DNA from: Pseudomonas sp. KU26590
Lineage (GTDB): Bacteria > Pseudomonadota > Gammaproteobacteria > Pseudomonadales > Pseudomonadaceae
Length of the DNA: 64,000 bases
Direction of reading: 5' to 3'
Assembly: GCF_026153515.1 (NCBI RefSeq)
Contig: NZ_CP110644.1
Coordinates: 5,335,501 to 5,399,500 of the forward strand
Position numbers and translations under genes: made by a program. The notes beneath the pieces were generated by a model, which searched no databases, was not told the origin of the DNA, and saw only the letters and a list, made by a program, of their open reading frames with translations. Positions 57,046-64,000 of the stretch are shown here, piece after piece. Numbering within the stretch: the stretch's first letter is position 1; each line of letters starts with the position of its first letter.

Positions 57046-57475
57046 TCAAATCTGCTGAAGAATTTGTTGCGCTAAGGAGTAGCTCCATTAAGAGTGAGTA
57101 CGACAGAGCAGCTTTTGAGGAGGCCCCAGTTTCGGTGTGGCGTGACGTAATAAAAATTATCCGAATTACAGGCGATGGGTGTCCCATAATAAAACTGTCC
57201 CATTGGAGATCTTAGAGGAGCTGTGTCAGTTCGACAGCACTGTCCGGCAGTTTGTGGCAGCCAAAAGAAAGCTGTCAGCCGCGATGTTTGAAGCTCTTTC
57301 TCGAGATGAGAGCTATGTCGTAAGGATAGCCGTGGCCGCCAACAAAAAAGCACCGATTGCAGTACTAGAAAGACTACTCAAAGATCAGAATAAGTGTGTT
57401 GCTCGCGCGGCAGAATACAATCTTGAAGATACAAGAAATATAAATAACAACAAAAATTCGAGTAGAGCACTTTAA
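57042..57475 (+). pseudogene. Putative immunity gene 5, frameshifted
   Basis: The reading frame from 57042 (MIKSAEEFVALRSSS, then EEAPVSVWRDVI) runs to an A-tract at 57152-57156, where one A is missing relative to the frame expected from copy 2 (K-N-Y-P-N-Y-R-R-W). From there the second frame gives SHNKTVPLEILEELCQFDST, VVRIAVAANKKAPIAVLERL and on to 57475. A restart at ATG 57179 could give the 98-aa carboxy part only. Either a real decay, a sequencing error in the A-run, or slippage. Confidence 0.75.
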
Positions 57476-57509
57476 TCTTGTCACCCCGGGGAGGTCGCCC
57501 TAAGAACCG

Positions 57510-57603
57510 CAGGGGACAGATTAATTTACGGTGGGGCGTTGTAAATAAATCAGTCCCCTTATGCAGTAAATAAATCAGTCCCCTTATGCAGTCCCCTTAT
57601 GCA
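57510..57603. repeat. Tandem 25-nt repeat and inverted partner at the end of the rhs region
   Basis: gtaaataaatcagtcccctt followed by atgca occurs at 57541-57565 and 57566-57590, with a third partial copy at 57591-57603. aggggacagattaatttac at 57511-57529 is a near-perfect inverted partner. It marks the right edge of the accessory region. Confidence 0.85.
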
Positions 57604-57614
57604 CTCTGCTCTGC

Positions 57615-58526
57615 TCACGGTTGAGAAGCCGGTGCCGCCTTGCCAGTTTGAGCATCAGGGTAATTCGGAATTTCTCCCAGCCTGCGCAGCCCGTTGAAGT
57701 GCTGCGGATCGTCCAGATAGCGAACCATGACTTCACGCCAAGTGGGGTCGTTAAAGGTCTGCACGTGCGGCCCGCGCGTCAGTTGCAGCACACGCGGCGG
57801 TGGCGCGGCCTGATACAGGCTGATGCCGTTGTGCAGCGGCACTAGCGTGTCATCCAGACTCTGGAACAGCAGCATCGGCGTGCCCTTGAGCTGCGGCATG
57901 CCGTTGATGGCGCTGTCGCCGTCGGGGATTACCCACGACAGCGGCCGTTTGATGGGCCACGTCAGCCACGACGTGCTGAGGGTATAGCGCGCCATCTCAC
58001 GATAGCTCGCCGGCACGCCATCGAGCACCAGCGCCTTGACCCGCGCGCGCTGCTGCGGATGCTCCGACAAGTAATGCACGGCCAGCGCCCCGCCGATGCT
58101 TTGGCCGAGTACCACCAGCGGTTTGCCCTGTACCTCGGGCGCAGCGTTCAGCCAGTCAAACGCCGCGTCGATGTCCTGATAGATGGCCGGCAGACTCGGT
58201 TCACCCTCAGACCGGCCATAGCCGCGATAGTCCACCAGCAGGACTTGATAGCCCTGCTCCGGCAACCACCAACTCCCCGCCAGATGCCAGGCCATGTTGC
58301 CGCCGTTGCCATGCAGGTGCAGCACCGTGCCCTTCACCGGTACGCCGGGCTTGGCTGGCAGAAACCACGCGTTCAGGCGGGTGCCGTCGGCCGCCGTGAG
58401 GTTGACGTCGCGCCAGGCAAGGTGCGCTTTATCCGGCGTCAGTGGCAGACCGCGTTCCGGGTAGAACAGCAGTTCGCTGCAGCCGCTGAGGGAGATGACC
58501 AGGAGCAAGGTAAGAAGACGCTTCAA
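57615..58526 (-). CDS. Alpha/beta hydrolase lipoprotein
   Basis: A 303-aa secreted hydrolase. The signal MKRLLTLLLVISLSGCSELL has lipobox LSGC. The fold shows LHLHGNGGNMAWHLAGSWWL (oxyanion side), VDYRGYGRSEG, the nucleophile elbow LGQSIGGALAV, FQSLDDTLVPLHNG (acid) and RGPHVQTF (histidine), so the catalytic triad is complete. It is of the BAAT/YfhR-like group; the substrate is unknown. It converges with the rhs region, and a REPIN lies upstream. Confidence 0.9.
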   Translation of the reverse strand: MKRLLTLLLVISLSGCSELLFYPERGLPLTPDKAHLAWRDVNLTAADGTRLNAWFLPAKPGVPVKGTVLHLHGNGGNMAWHLAGSWWLPEQGYQVLLVDYRGYGRSEGEPSLPAIYQDIDAAFDWLNAAPEVQGKPLVVLGQSIGGALAVHYLSEHPQQRARVKALVLDGVPASYREMARYTLSTSWLTWPIKRPLSWVIPDGDSAINGMPQLKGTPMLLFQSLDDTLVPLHNGISLYQAAPPPRVLQLTRGPHVQTFNDPTWREVMVRYLDDPQHFNGLRRLGEIPNYPDAQTGKAAPASQP

Positions 58527-58568
58527 GCGATGTCCTTCTATTCACGATGTGGGCCACGGTGTGAAACC

Positions 58569-58655
58569 GTAGGAGCCGGCTTGCTGGCGAAGGCGCTGGG
58601 TCAGTTGCGCACATGTCGACTGGATTAACGCCTTCGCCAGCAAGCCGGCTCCTAC
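58569..58655. repeat. REPIN between the hydrolase and DUF1704 genes
   Basis: The units gtaggagccggcttgctggc (from 58569) and gccagcaagccggctcctac (to 58655) are perfect inverted copies; the arms extend through gaaggcg/cgccttc. Confidence 0.9.
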
Positions 58656-58679
58656 AAGTCCCAGTCAAACGAGGACGTA

Positions 58680-59957
58680 TCAGAGGATGTTCGAATAATC
58701 CGCTTCGATCCGGTCCAGGCTCAGGTGGTTGAGAAAGTTGGAGAAGCACATCCATGCCGACAGCGCGTTCATGTCGCGGAATTGGTCGGGCAGGTATTTG
58801 GGCGGCACCACCAGGCCTTCGTCCACCAACTGGCGCAACGTGCGCATGTCTTCCAGCGTGGTCTTGCCGCAGAACAGCAGCGGCACCTGCTCCAGCTTGC
58901 CCTTTCTCACGGCCAACTGGATGTAGTTGTAGACCATGATGAAGCCCTTGAGGTAGGACAGATCCTTGGTGAATGGCAGCCCATTCGGCACCGAGCCCCG
59001 GAATACACGACTGGCATTGCCGTAGCTTTCCGACATGCCGAAGCCTTGCTCGCGATAGAAGTCGAACACCTGCAAAAAGTCGGCGCCCTCCTCGGCCATG
59101 TGAATGGCGCGGGTGCGATTGGTCAGCTTGCGCAGGCGGCTCGGGTAGGAGGCAAAACCGATGATCTCCATCAGAATCGCCAGGCCTTCCTGAGTCACTG
59201 TCGACGAGGGCGGGCCTTTGGAGAGGAAGGTGCAGATCGGCTGATTCTGACCATTGAGCGTGGTGCCGACGTGCACCAGGCCTTCGTGGACTTCCAGCGC
59301 CCGCACGTCGCGCTCGTTGAACATCGCGTCGCTGCGGATCTTGATGTAATCGGCGCCGGCCGCAGCGTCCGCCACGATGCCGTCGGACTCGAACACCCGA
59401 ATCGTTTCTTCCGCCTCACCGAACGTACGATTGAGCCGGGTTTGCAGCATGGCGACGGCGTCTTTGGCCGTCAGGATTTTCGGCTCATCCTTGAGATCGC
59501 CGCGACCGGCAATGTTGTCCAGGTAATCGGAGAGCATCATGCCCAGGTCGGACAGCGTCGGGTCGCCGGCGTGAAAGGCATCGGACGCCGCGCCGTACAG
59601 CTCCTGAGAAATCAAGCCGAAGTCCGGGGTGCCCCGCGCTTCGAGCATGCGGATGACCATCCGGTACTCTTTGCACATGCGGCGCATGATCTGCCCGACC
59701 GGGTTGAACTGGCCCAGCTGCCGCGTGAGGTCACGCTCGATGTTCTGGAACTCCAGCTTCACCGCACCGGAATCGAAGCCCAGCGGGCGATTCTCGTAGT
59801 ACGCGCGATCAACTTCCGGCAGGTTTTTGCCTTTGCCGTCGAGGAAGGTCTTGCGGATGTTGTCATCCCACTTCACGGCATCAAGGACGCGAATCGGCGT
59901 CTGCGCCACCACGATACGATCGGACAACGTGCGAATAGTCTGTTGGTATTCGTCCAC
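58680..59957 (-). CDS. DUF1704 (QEGLA-motif, MATCAP-like) protein
   Basis: A 425-aa cytoplasmic protein of the family annotated flavohemoglobin-expression-modulating QEGLA-motif protein. It has ALEVHEGLVHVGTTLNG, an HExxxH zinc motif near residue 230, and TVTQEGLAILMEIIGFAS with the QEGLA motif near residue 255. The relation of DUF1704 to eukaryotic MATCAP carboxypeptidases suggests a zinc peptidase, here of unknown substrate. MDEYQQTIRTLSDRIVVAQT at the start is typical. It is followed 24 nt downstream by a REPIN. Confidence 0.88.
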   Translation of the reverse strand: MDEYQQTIRTLSDRIVVAQTPIRVLDAVKWDDNIRKTFLDGKGKNLPEVDRAYYENRPLGFDSGAVKLEFQNIERDLTRQLGQFNPVGQIMRRMCKEYRMVIRMLEARGTPDFGLISQELYGAASDAFHAGDPTLSDLGMMLSDYLDNIAGRGDLKDEPKILTAKDAVAMLQTRLNRTFGEAEETIRVFESDGIVADAAAGADYIKIRSDAMFNERDVRALEVHEGLVHVGTTLNGQNQPICTFLSKGPPSSTVTQEGLAILMEIIGFASYPSRLRKLTNRTRAIHMAEEGADFLQVFDFYREQGFGMSESYGNASRVFRGSVPNGLPFTKDLSYLKGFIMVYNYIQLAVRKGKLEQVPLLFCGKTTLEDMRTLRQLVDEGLVVPPKYLPDQFRDMNALSAWMCFSNFLNHLSLDRIEADYSNIL

Positions 59958-59984
59958 CCGGTACCCCTTATTGAACCGTTTGCG

Positions 59985-60542
59985 CTATTTGGTCATGCGC
60001 TGATATTGAGCTGCTTTGAGAAAGACGTCGGAATAGGCCGGGTCGTCGAGGTAGGCAAAGACTTTGTCCATGGGACTTGAGATCAACATGCCGTCGCCCT
60101 TGACCGTATCGACCCGCTCGCCGTCGAGCACTTTCTGTTCGACCAACTGCTGAAACCGCTCCAGGTCGAGGTCATAGACCACCAGTTCGTCGGCACCGTT
60201 CGCGCTCTCCATCAGATCGAAACCGGCGATGACGTAATTGCCGCCGTATTTGTCAGGCAACGCGGCGGACACGTACCAGCGACTGCCGTGCCGCGACACG
60301 GTGAAGGCATATTCGTCACGGTTCTTGCGATCGCCCTTGCGGTAGCTGACCGCTTTGTAGCGGTCGGGGCCGGCGCGGCTGATTTCCAGTTCGAGCGGCT
60401 CGCCCCAGGCATTCTTGCTGCTCCAGGTGCCGAGCAATTTGGGCGGGGCGGTATTGCTGGCCGGAATCGGGTCCTTGAATGTCACCAGGCATCCGCTCAA
60501 CAGCGCGAACGACAGGGCGAGCAATGCGCTCCAGACTCTCAT
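59985..60542 (-). CDS. Hypothetical lipoprotein
   Basis: A 185-aa lipoprotein: signal MRVWSALLALSFALLSGCLV with lipobox LSGC. The rest is a beta-rich domain (LLGTWSSKNAWGEPLELEIS, then RWYVSAALPDKYGGNYVIAG) ending in a helical tail. No family recognised. It lies 27 nt before the DUF1704 gene in the same direction and may share a transcript. Confidence 0.82.
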   Translation of the reverse strand: MRVWSALLALSFALLSGCLVTFKDPIPASNTAPPKLLGTWSSKNAWGEPLELEISRAGPDRYKAVSYRKGDRKNRDEYAFTVSRHGSRWYVSAALPDKYGGNYVIAGFDLMESANGADELVVYDLDLERFQQLVEQKVLDGERVDTVKGDGMLISSPMDKVFAYLDDPAYSDVFLKAAQYQRMTK

Positions 60543-60560
60543 CGGGTTCTCCTTGAGGTA

Positions 60561-61292
60561 TCAGCCAGCCATCGGCTTGGCAGTGCCCAGTACCAGATGC
60601 ATCTGGCGAGTAAGAATAGCGAGCATGTCTTCGTCTGCGCCGGGCCGAGGCCCGTTGAGCAGCCCCTGATATTCCATCCGGCAGATGAGCCCCGTCAACA
60701 CTTGGGCATCCAGTTGCGGCTGAGCTGACCCCATGACTTCGAGAAACTGGGCGCTGCCCTGCAACAAAATCTGCTGATGGGCACTCACCAGCGGTGCGAG
60801 CCGCGGGTTGATCAGCGCTTCGAGTTGGAACGCATGCTCGGCAATCAGCTGGTCGCGCCGGGTCAGCAATTGATGACGCACGTACTCCATGGTCATACGC
60901 GCGATCTCATCGGCCAGCCGGGCGCGGGCCTCGGCGCTGCCGTCATTGCGCGCGACCATCTCGCGCAGCAGCGCCTCGGTGCTGGTCCACAGCTTGGCCA
61001 TGTACGCCGCACTGCGCTCAACGTATTGCGCGAAGGCATCGGTGAGCAGGTCATCGATGTCTTTGAAGTAGTAGGTGGTGGCGGAGAGCGGCACTTGCGC
61101 TTCGGCGGCGACCGCGCGATGACGCACGGCCCTGACGCCGTCACGAATGAGGATGCGCATGGCCGCATCGAGAATCTGTTGGCGACGCTGTTCACTTCCC
61201 TGTCGACTCGCCTTGCGGCCCTGGTACTGAACACTCTGTGCGACTGCCGTGGCCAGGCCAGCGGCTCCCTTTTGAGCGATCGTGCGGTTCAC
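60561..61292 (-). CDS. TetR family transcriptional regulator
   Basis: A 243-aa TetR-type regulator. The DNA-binding domain (residues about 33-80) has SEQRRQQILDAAMRILIRDG, VRAVRHRAVAAEAQVPLSAT and TYYFKDIDDLLTDAFAQYVE. The TTYYFKDIDDL form places it in the AcrR/YcdC-like set. I choose the GTG at 61292 (NRTIAQKGAAGLATAV), with aagga 11 nt upstream; the frame is open 33 more codons towards a REPIN arm. Just 18 nt separate its stop from the lipoprotein gene, so it may control the lipoprotein-DUF1704 operon. Confidence 0.88.
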   Translation of the reverse strand: MNRTIAQKGAAGLATAVAQSVQYQGRKASRQGSEQRRQQILDAAMRILIRDGVRAVRHRAVAAEAQVPLSATTYYFKDIDDLLTDAFAQYVERSAAYMAKLWTSTEALLREMVARNDGSAEARARLADEIARMTMEYVRHQLLTRRDQLIAEHAFQLEALINPRLAPLVSAHQQILLQGSAQFLEVMGSAQPQLDAQVLTGLICRMEYQGLLNGPRPGADEDMLAILTRQMHLVLGTAKPMAG

Positions 61293-61332
61293 AACGGGGT
61301 TTCCTTTTTGAATGACTGGCAGGCGCGGAGTC

Positions 61333-61466
61333 TGTAGGAGCGTGGCTTGTCCCGCGATCGGCGGGGAACCCGTCGTAAACCCTGAGCACACGGTTTACCT
61401 GACACACCGCATCACCGGTTTTGCGACGACTGCGTCGCCGATCGCGGGACAAGCCACGCTCCTACG
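61333..61466. repeat. REPIN upstream of the TetR gene
   Basis: A long perfect inverted pair: tgtaggagcgtggcttgtcc through cggcg (61333-61363) and cgccgatcgcgggacaagcc through ctacg (61436-61466). It is a third REP variant. Confidence 0.88.
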
Positions 61467-61489
61467 GTTGGCCTGCGTAACTTTACAGA

Positions 61490-61519
61490 CAAAAAAAAGC
61501 CGCCCTGCTCAGGCGGCTT
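61490..61519 (-). terminator. lysS terminator
   Basis: The stem aagccgcc/ggcggctt (61497-61504 and 61512-61519) with a 7-nt loop, followed on the minus strand by an unbroken T-run (the a-run at 61491-61498), lies 11 nt after the lysS stop. A textbook intrinsic terminator. Confidence 0.9.
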
Positions 61520-61529
61520 GTTTTGACGC

Positions 61530-63032
61530 TTAGGCTTGCGGCCGCATATGCGGGAACAGGATGACGTCCCGTATGGACGGCGAGTTGGTCAGCAGCATGA
61601 CCAGACGATCGATGCCGATGCCCTCGCCCGCTGTCGGCGGCATGCCGTATTCCAGCGCGCGGACGAAGTCTGCGTCGTAGTGCATGGCTTCATCGTCGCC
61701 TGCGTCCTTGTCCGCCACCTGGGCCATGAAGCGCTCGGCCTGGTCTTCCGCGTCGTTCAGCTCGGAATAGGCGTTGGCGATTTCACGGCCGCCAATGAAC
61801 AGCTCGAAACGATCGGTGACGTTCGGGTTGTCATCGTTGCGACGGGCCAGCGGCGACACTTCGAACGGGTACTGGGTGATGAAGTGCGGCTGCTCCAGCT
61901 TGTGCTCGACCAGCTCTTCGAAAATCATCACCTGCAGCTTGCCCAGACCTTCGAAGCCCAGCACCTTGGCGCCGGCTTTCTTGGCGATGGCACGGGCCTT
62001 GTCGATGTCGTTCAGGTCATCGGCGGTCAGCTCGGGGTTGTACTTGAGGATCGAATCGAACACCGACAGACGCACGAACGGTTCACCGAAGTGGAAGACC
62101 TTGTCGCCGTACGGCACGTCGGTGCTGCCGAGAACCAGCTGGGCCAGTTCACGGAACAGCTCCTCGGTCAGGTCCATGTTGTCTTCGTAGTCCGCGTACG
62201 CCTGATAGAACTCAAGCATCGTGAACTCGGGGTTGTGACGGGTCGAGACGCCTTCGTTACGGAAGTTGCGGTTGATCTCGAACACCTTCTCGAACCCACC
62301 CACAACAAGACGCTTGAGGTACAGCTCAGGCGCGATGCGCAGGAACATTTCCAGGTCCAGCGCGTTGTGGTGCGTCTCGAACGGCTTGGCCGCGGCGCCG
62401 CCCGGAATGGTCTGCAGCATCGGCGTTTCAACTTCGAGGAAGTCGCGCTGCATCAGGAAGCTGCGGATGTGGGCGATGACTTTCGAGCGAACGCGGAAGG
62501 TTTCACGCACGTCATCGTTGACGATCAGGTCGACGTAACGCTGGCGATAACGCTGTTCGGTATCGACCAGGCCGTGGTGCTTGTCGGGCAGCGGACGCAG
62601 GGATTTGGTCAGCAGGCGCACGTTGGTCATTTCGACATACAGGTCGCCCTTGCCGGAACGGGCCAGGGTGCCTTCGGCTGCGATGATATCGCCCATGTCC
62701 CAGGTTTTCACCGAGGCCAGGGTGTCTTCGGGCAGCGTCTTGCGGTTGACGTAGACCTGGATGCGACCGGTCATGTCCTGAATCACCATGAACGAGCCAC
62801 GGTTGAGCATGATGCGCCCGGCAACCTTGACTGGAATCGCCGCTTCAGCCAGCTCTTCCTTGGTCTTGTCCGCGTACTGTTTCTGCAGGTCGTTGCAGTA
62901 GTTTTCGCGACGGAAGTCGTTCGGGAAGGCATTGCCCTTGGCGCGCTCGGCCGCAAGTTTTTCCTTGCGCAGGGCGATCAGGCTGTTTTCTTCCTGTTGC
63001 TGGGCTTGCGGGTCGAGTTGTTGGTCGCTCAT
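61530..63032 (-). CDS. lysS: Lysyl-tRNA synthetase, class II
   Basis: LysS charges tRNA-Lys. The 500-aa protein has an OB-fold anticodon domain (residues about 60-175; [20 protein letters not shown]). The class II core follows: motif 1 near [20 protein letters not shown], motif 2 [20 protein letters not shown] and motif 3 [21 protein letters not shown] start at [18 protein letters not shown] (63032); the ATG at 63050 adds six residues. It follows prfB in the usual prfB-lysS operon. Confidence 0.97.
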   Translation of the reverse strand: MSDQQLDPQAQQQEENSLIALRKEKLAAERAKGNAFPNDFRRENYCNDLQKQYADKTKEELAEAAIPVKVAGRIMLNRGSFMVIQDMTGRIQVYVNRKTLPEDTLASVKTWDMGDIIAAEGTLARSGKGDLYVEMTNVRLLTKSLRPLPDKHHGLVDTEQRYRQRYVDLIVNDDVRETFRVRSKVIAHIRSFLMQRDFLEVETPMLQTIPGGAAAKPFETHHNALDLEMFLRIAPELYLKRLVVGGFEKVFEINRNFRNEGVSTRHNPEFTMLEFYQAYADYEDNMDLTEELFRELAQLVLGSTDVPYGDKVFHFGEPFVRLSVFDSILKYNPELTADDLNDIDKARAIAKKAGAKVLGFEGLGKLQVMIFEELVEHKLEQPHFITQYPFEVSPLARRNDDNPNVTDRFELFIGGREIANAYSELNDAEDQAERFMAQVADKDAGDDEAMHYDADFVRALEYGMPPTAGEGIGIDRLVMLLTNSPSIRDVILFPHMRPQA

Positions 63033-63146
63033 GTCTTGATTATCCATCACAGGTTCGTGGCCCTTCGTCTGGCCGGGAAGCGCGACGAAGGATCGCGGGC
63101 GGCGACGTCATGATGACGCGCCCGACCCGCAACAGTGGTGTGGCGA

Positions 63147-64000
63147 TTACAGCCCTTGTTTGAGGCTCGCGATCAGGTATTCGTCGATGTCGCCATCGAG
63201 CACCTTGTCGCAATCGCTGCGTTCGACGCTGGTCCTCAGGTCCTTGATGCGCGAGGCATCGAGCACGTACGAGCGGATCTGGTGACCCCAGCCGATGTCG
63301 GACTTGGTGTCTTCGACCGCTTGCGACGCGGCGTTGCGCTTCTGGATTTCCTGCTCGTACAAACGCGCCCGCAGCATCTTCATCGCGGTGTCTTTGTTGG
63401 CGTGCTGGGAACGTTCGTTCTGGCAGCTGACCACGGTGTTGGTCGGAACGTGGGTGATCCGGACCGCCGAGTCGGTGGTGTTGACGTGCTGACCACCGGC
63501 GCCCGAGGAGCGGTAGGTGTCGATGCGCAGGTCCGACGGGTTGATGTCGATTTCGATGTTGTCATCGATTTCCGGCGACACGAACACGGCCGAGAACGAG
63601 GTGTGGCGGCGGTTGCCGGAGTCGAACGGGCTCTTGCGGACCAGCCGGTGGACGCCGATTTCGGTGCGCAGCCAGCCAAACGCGTACTCGCCTTTGATGT
63701 GCACCGTGGCGCCTTTGATACCGGCGACTTCACCGGCCGACAGTTCCATGATGGTCGCGTCGAAGCCGCGCTTGTCAGCCCAGCGCAGGTACATACGCAG
63801 AAGGATGTTCGCCCAGTCCTGGGCTTCGGTGCCGCCGGAGCCGGCCTGGATGTCCAGGTAGGCGTTGTTCTGGTCCATGTCGCCGCTGAACATGCGACGG
63901 AATTCCAGTTTTTCCAGGGCCTCGCGCAGGCGCTCGACTTCAGCGGCGACGTCGTCGACGGCGGCCTGGTCTTCTTCTTCGGCGGACATCAGCAACAGGT
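63147..64000 (-). CDS. prfB: Peptide chain release factor 2, carboxy-terminal part
   Basis: RF2 ends translation at UGA and UAA. The window keeps about 284 residues; the amino end and the expected +1 frameshift site lie beyond the right edge. Seen here are [20 protein letters not shown], the stop-codon-reading SPF loop ([15 protein letters not shown]), the catalytic GGQ in [17 protein letters not shown] and the carboxy-terminal [20 protein letters not shown]. It is followed by lysS. Confidence 0.97.
   Translation of the reverse strand, partial: LLLMSAEEEDQAAVDDVAAEVERLREALEKLEFRRMFSGDMDQNNAYLDIQAGSGGTEAQDWANILLRMYLRWADKRGFDATIMELSAGEVAGIKGATVHIKGEYAFGWLRTEIGVHRLVRKSPFDSGNRRHTSFSAVFVSPEIDDNIEIDINPSDLRIDTYRSSGAGGQHVNTTDSAVRITHVPTNTVVSCQNERSQHANKDTAMKMLRARLYEQEIQKRNAASQAVEDTKSDIGWGHQIRSYVLDASRIKDLRTSVERSDCDKVLDGDIDEYLIASLKQGL

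Overview
This window is chromosomal DNA from a gammaproteobacterium, almost certainly Pseudomonas (fluorescens/syringae side of the genus; species not resolvable by eye). The reasons are the gene order dnaE-rnhB-lpxB-lpxA-fabZ-lpxD-skp-bamA-rseP-dxr-cdsA-uppS-frr-pyrH-tsf-rpsB // map-glnD-dapC, the ndvB-dapE-rlmA neighbourhood, high GC, and many Pseudomonas-type REP/REPIN repeats (units like gtaggagccggcttgctggcgaa).

Layout. 1-15.2 kb: a long minus-strand envelope and translation block. It starts with the amino end of dnaE (cut by the window edge) and runs through lipid A (lpxA/B/D), fatty acid (fabZ), outer-membrane biogenesis (skp, bamA, rseP), isoprenoid (dxr, uppS), phospholipid (cdsA), ribosome recycling (frr), UMP kinase (pyrH), EF-Ts and ribosomal protein S2. 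15.5-26.7 kb: map, glnD, dapC, a CPA1 Na+/H+ antiporter, an ArsC/Spx-like protein, dapD, a CsdA/CsdE-type sulfur relay and tcdA. 26.9-41.6 kb: ndvB (GH17-GT2 fusion), dapE, rlmA, plsB, small lipoprotein/periplasmic genes, a TetR regulator, a catalase-family protein, rsmJ, a hypothetical protein with an internal duplication, an extensin-like peptidase and a DUF72 protein. 41.8-43.3 kb: an IS110/IS1111-type element that appears to sit inside one half of a REPIN. 43.3-49.8 kb: tsaB, adk, ppc, a DUF4398 lipoprotein and an OmpA-type lipoprotein.

50.2-57.5 kb is the accessory highlight. A 1558-aa Rhs protein carries a 112-aa variable tip of unrecognised family. After it come five tandem paralogous putative immunity genes with LRV-like repeats; the last is frameshifted. 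Between them lie truncated remnants of Rhs tips, each ending in the same ATGA overlap with the next immunity gene as the intact pair. This looks like a graveyard of displaced toxin tips with retained immunity genes, with a recurrent palindromic motif at the cassette boundaries. 57.6-64 kb returns to core genes: an alpha/beta hydrolase lipoprotein, a DUF1704 metallopeptidase-like protein, a lipoprotein, a TetR regulator, lysS and prfB (amino end cut by the window edge).

Functional links: dapC, dapD and dapE supply three steps of diaminopimelate/lysine synthesis. tsaB, csdA, csdE and tcdA belong to the t6A to cyclic-t6A tRNA modification path. lpxA/B/D, fabZ, skp, bamA, rseP, cdsA, uppS and plsB together build the envelope. 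No tRNA, rRNA or CRISPR array was seen.
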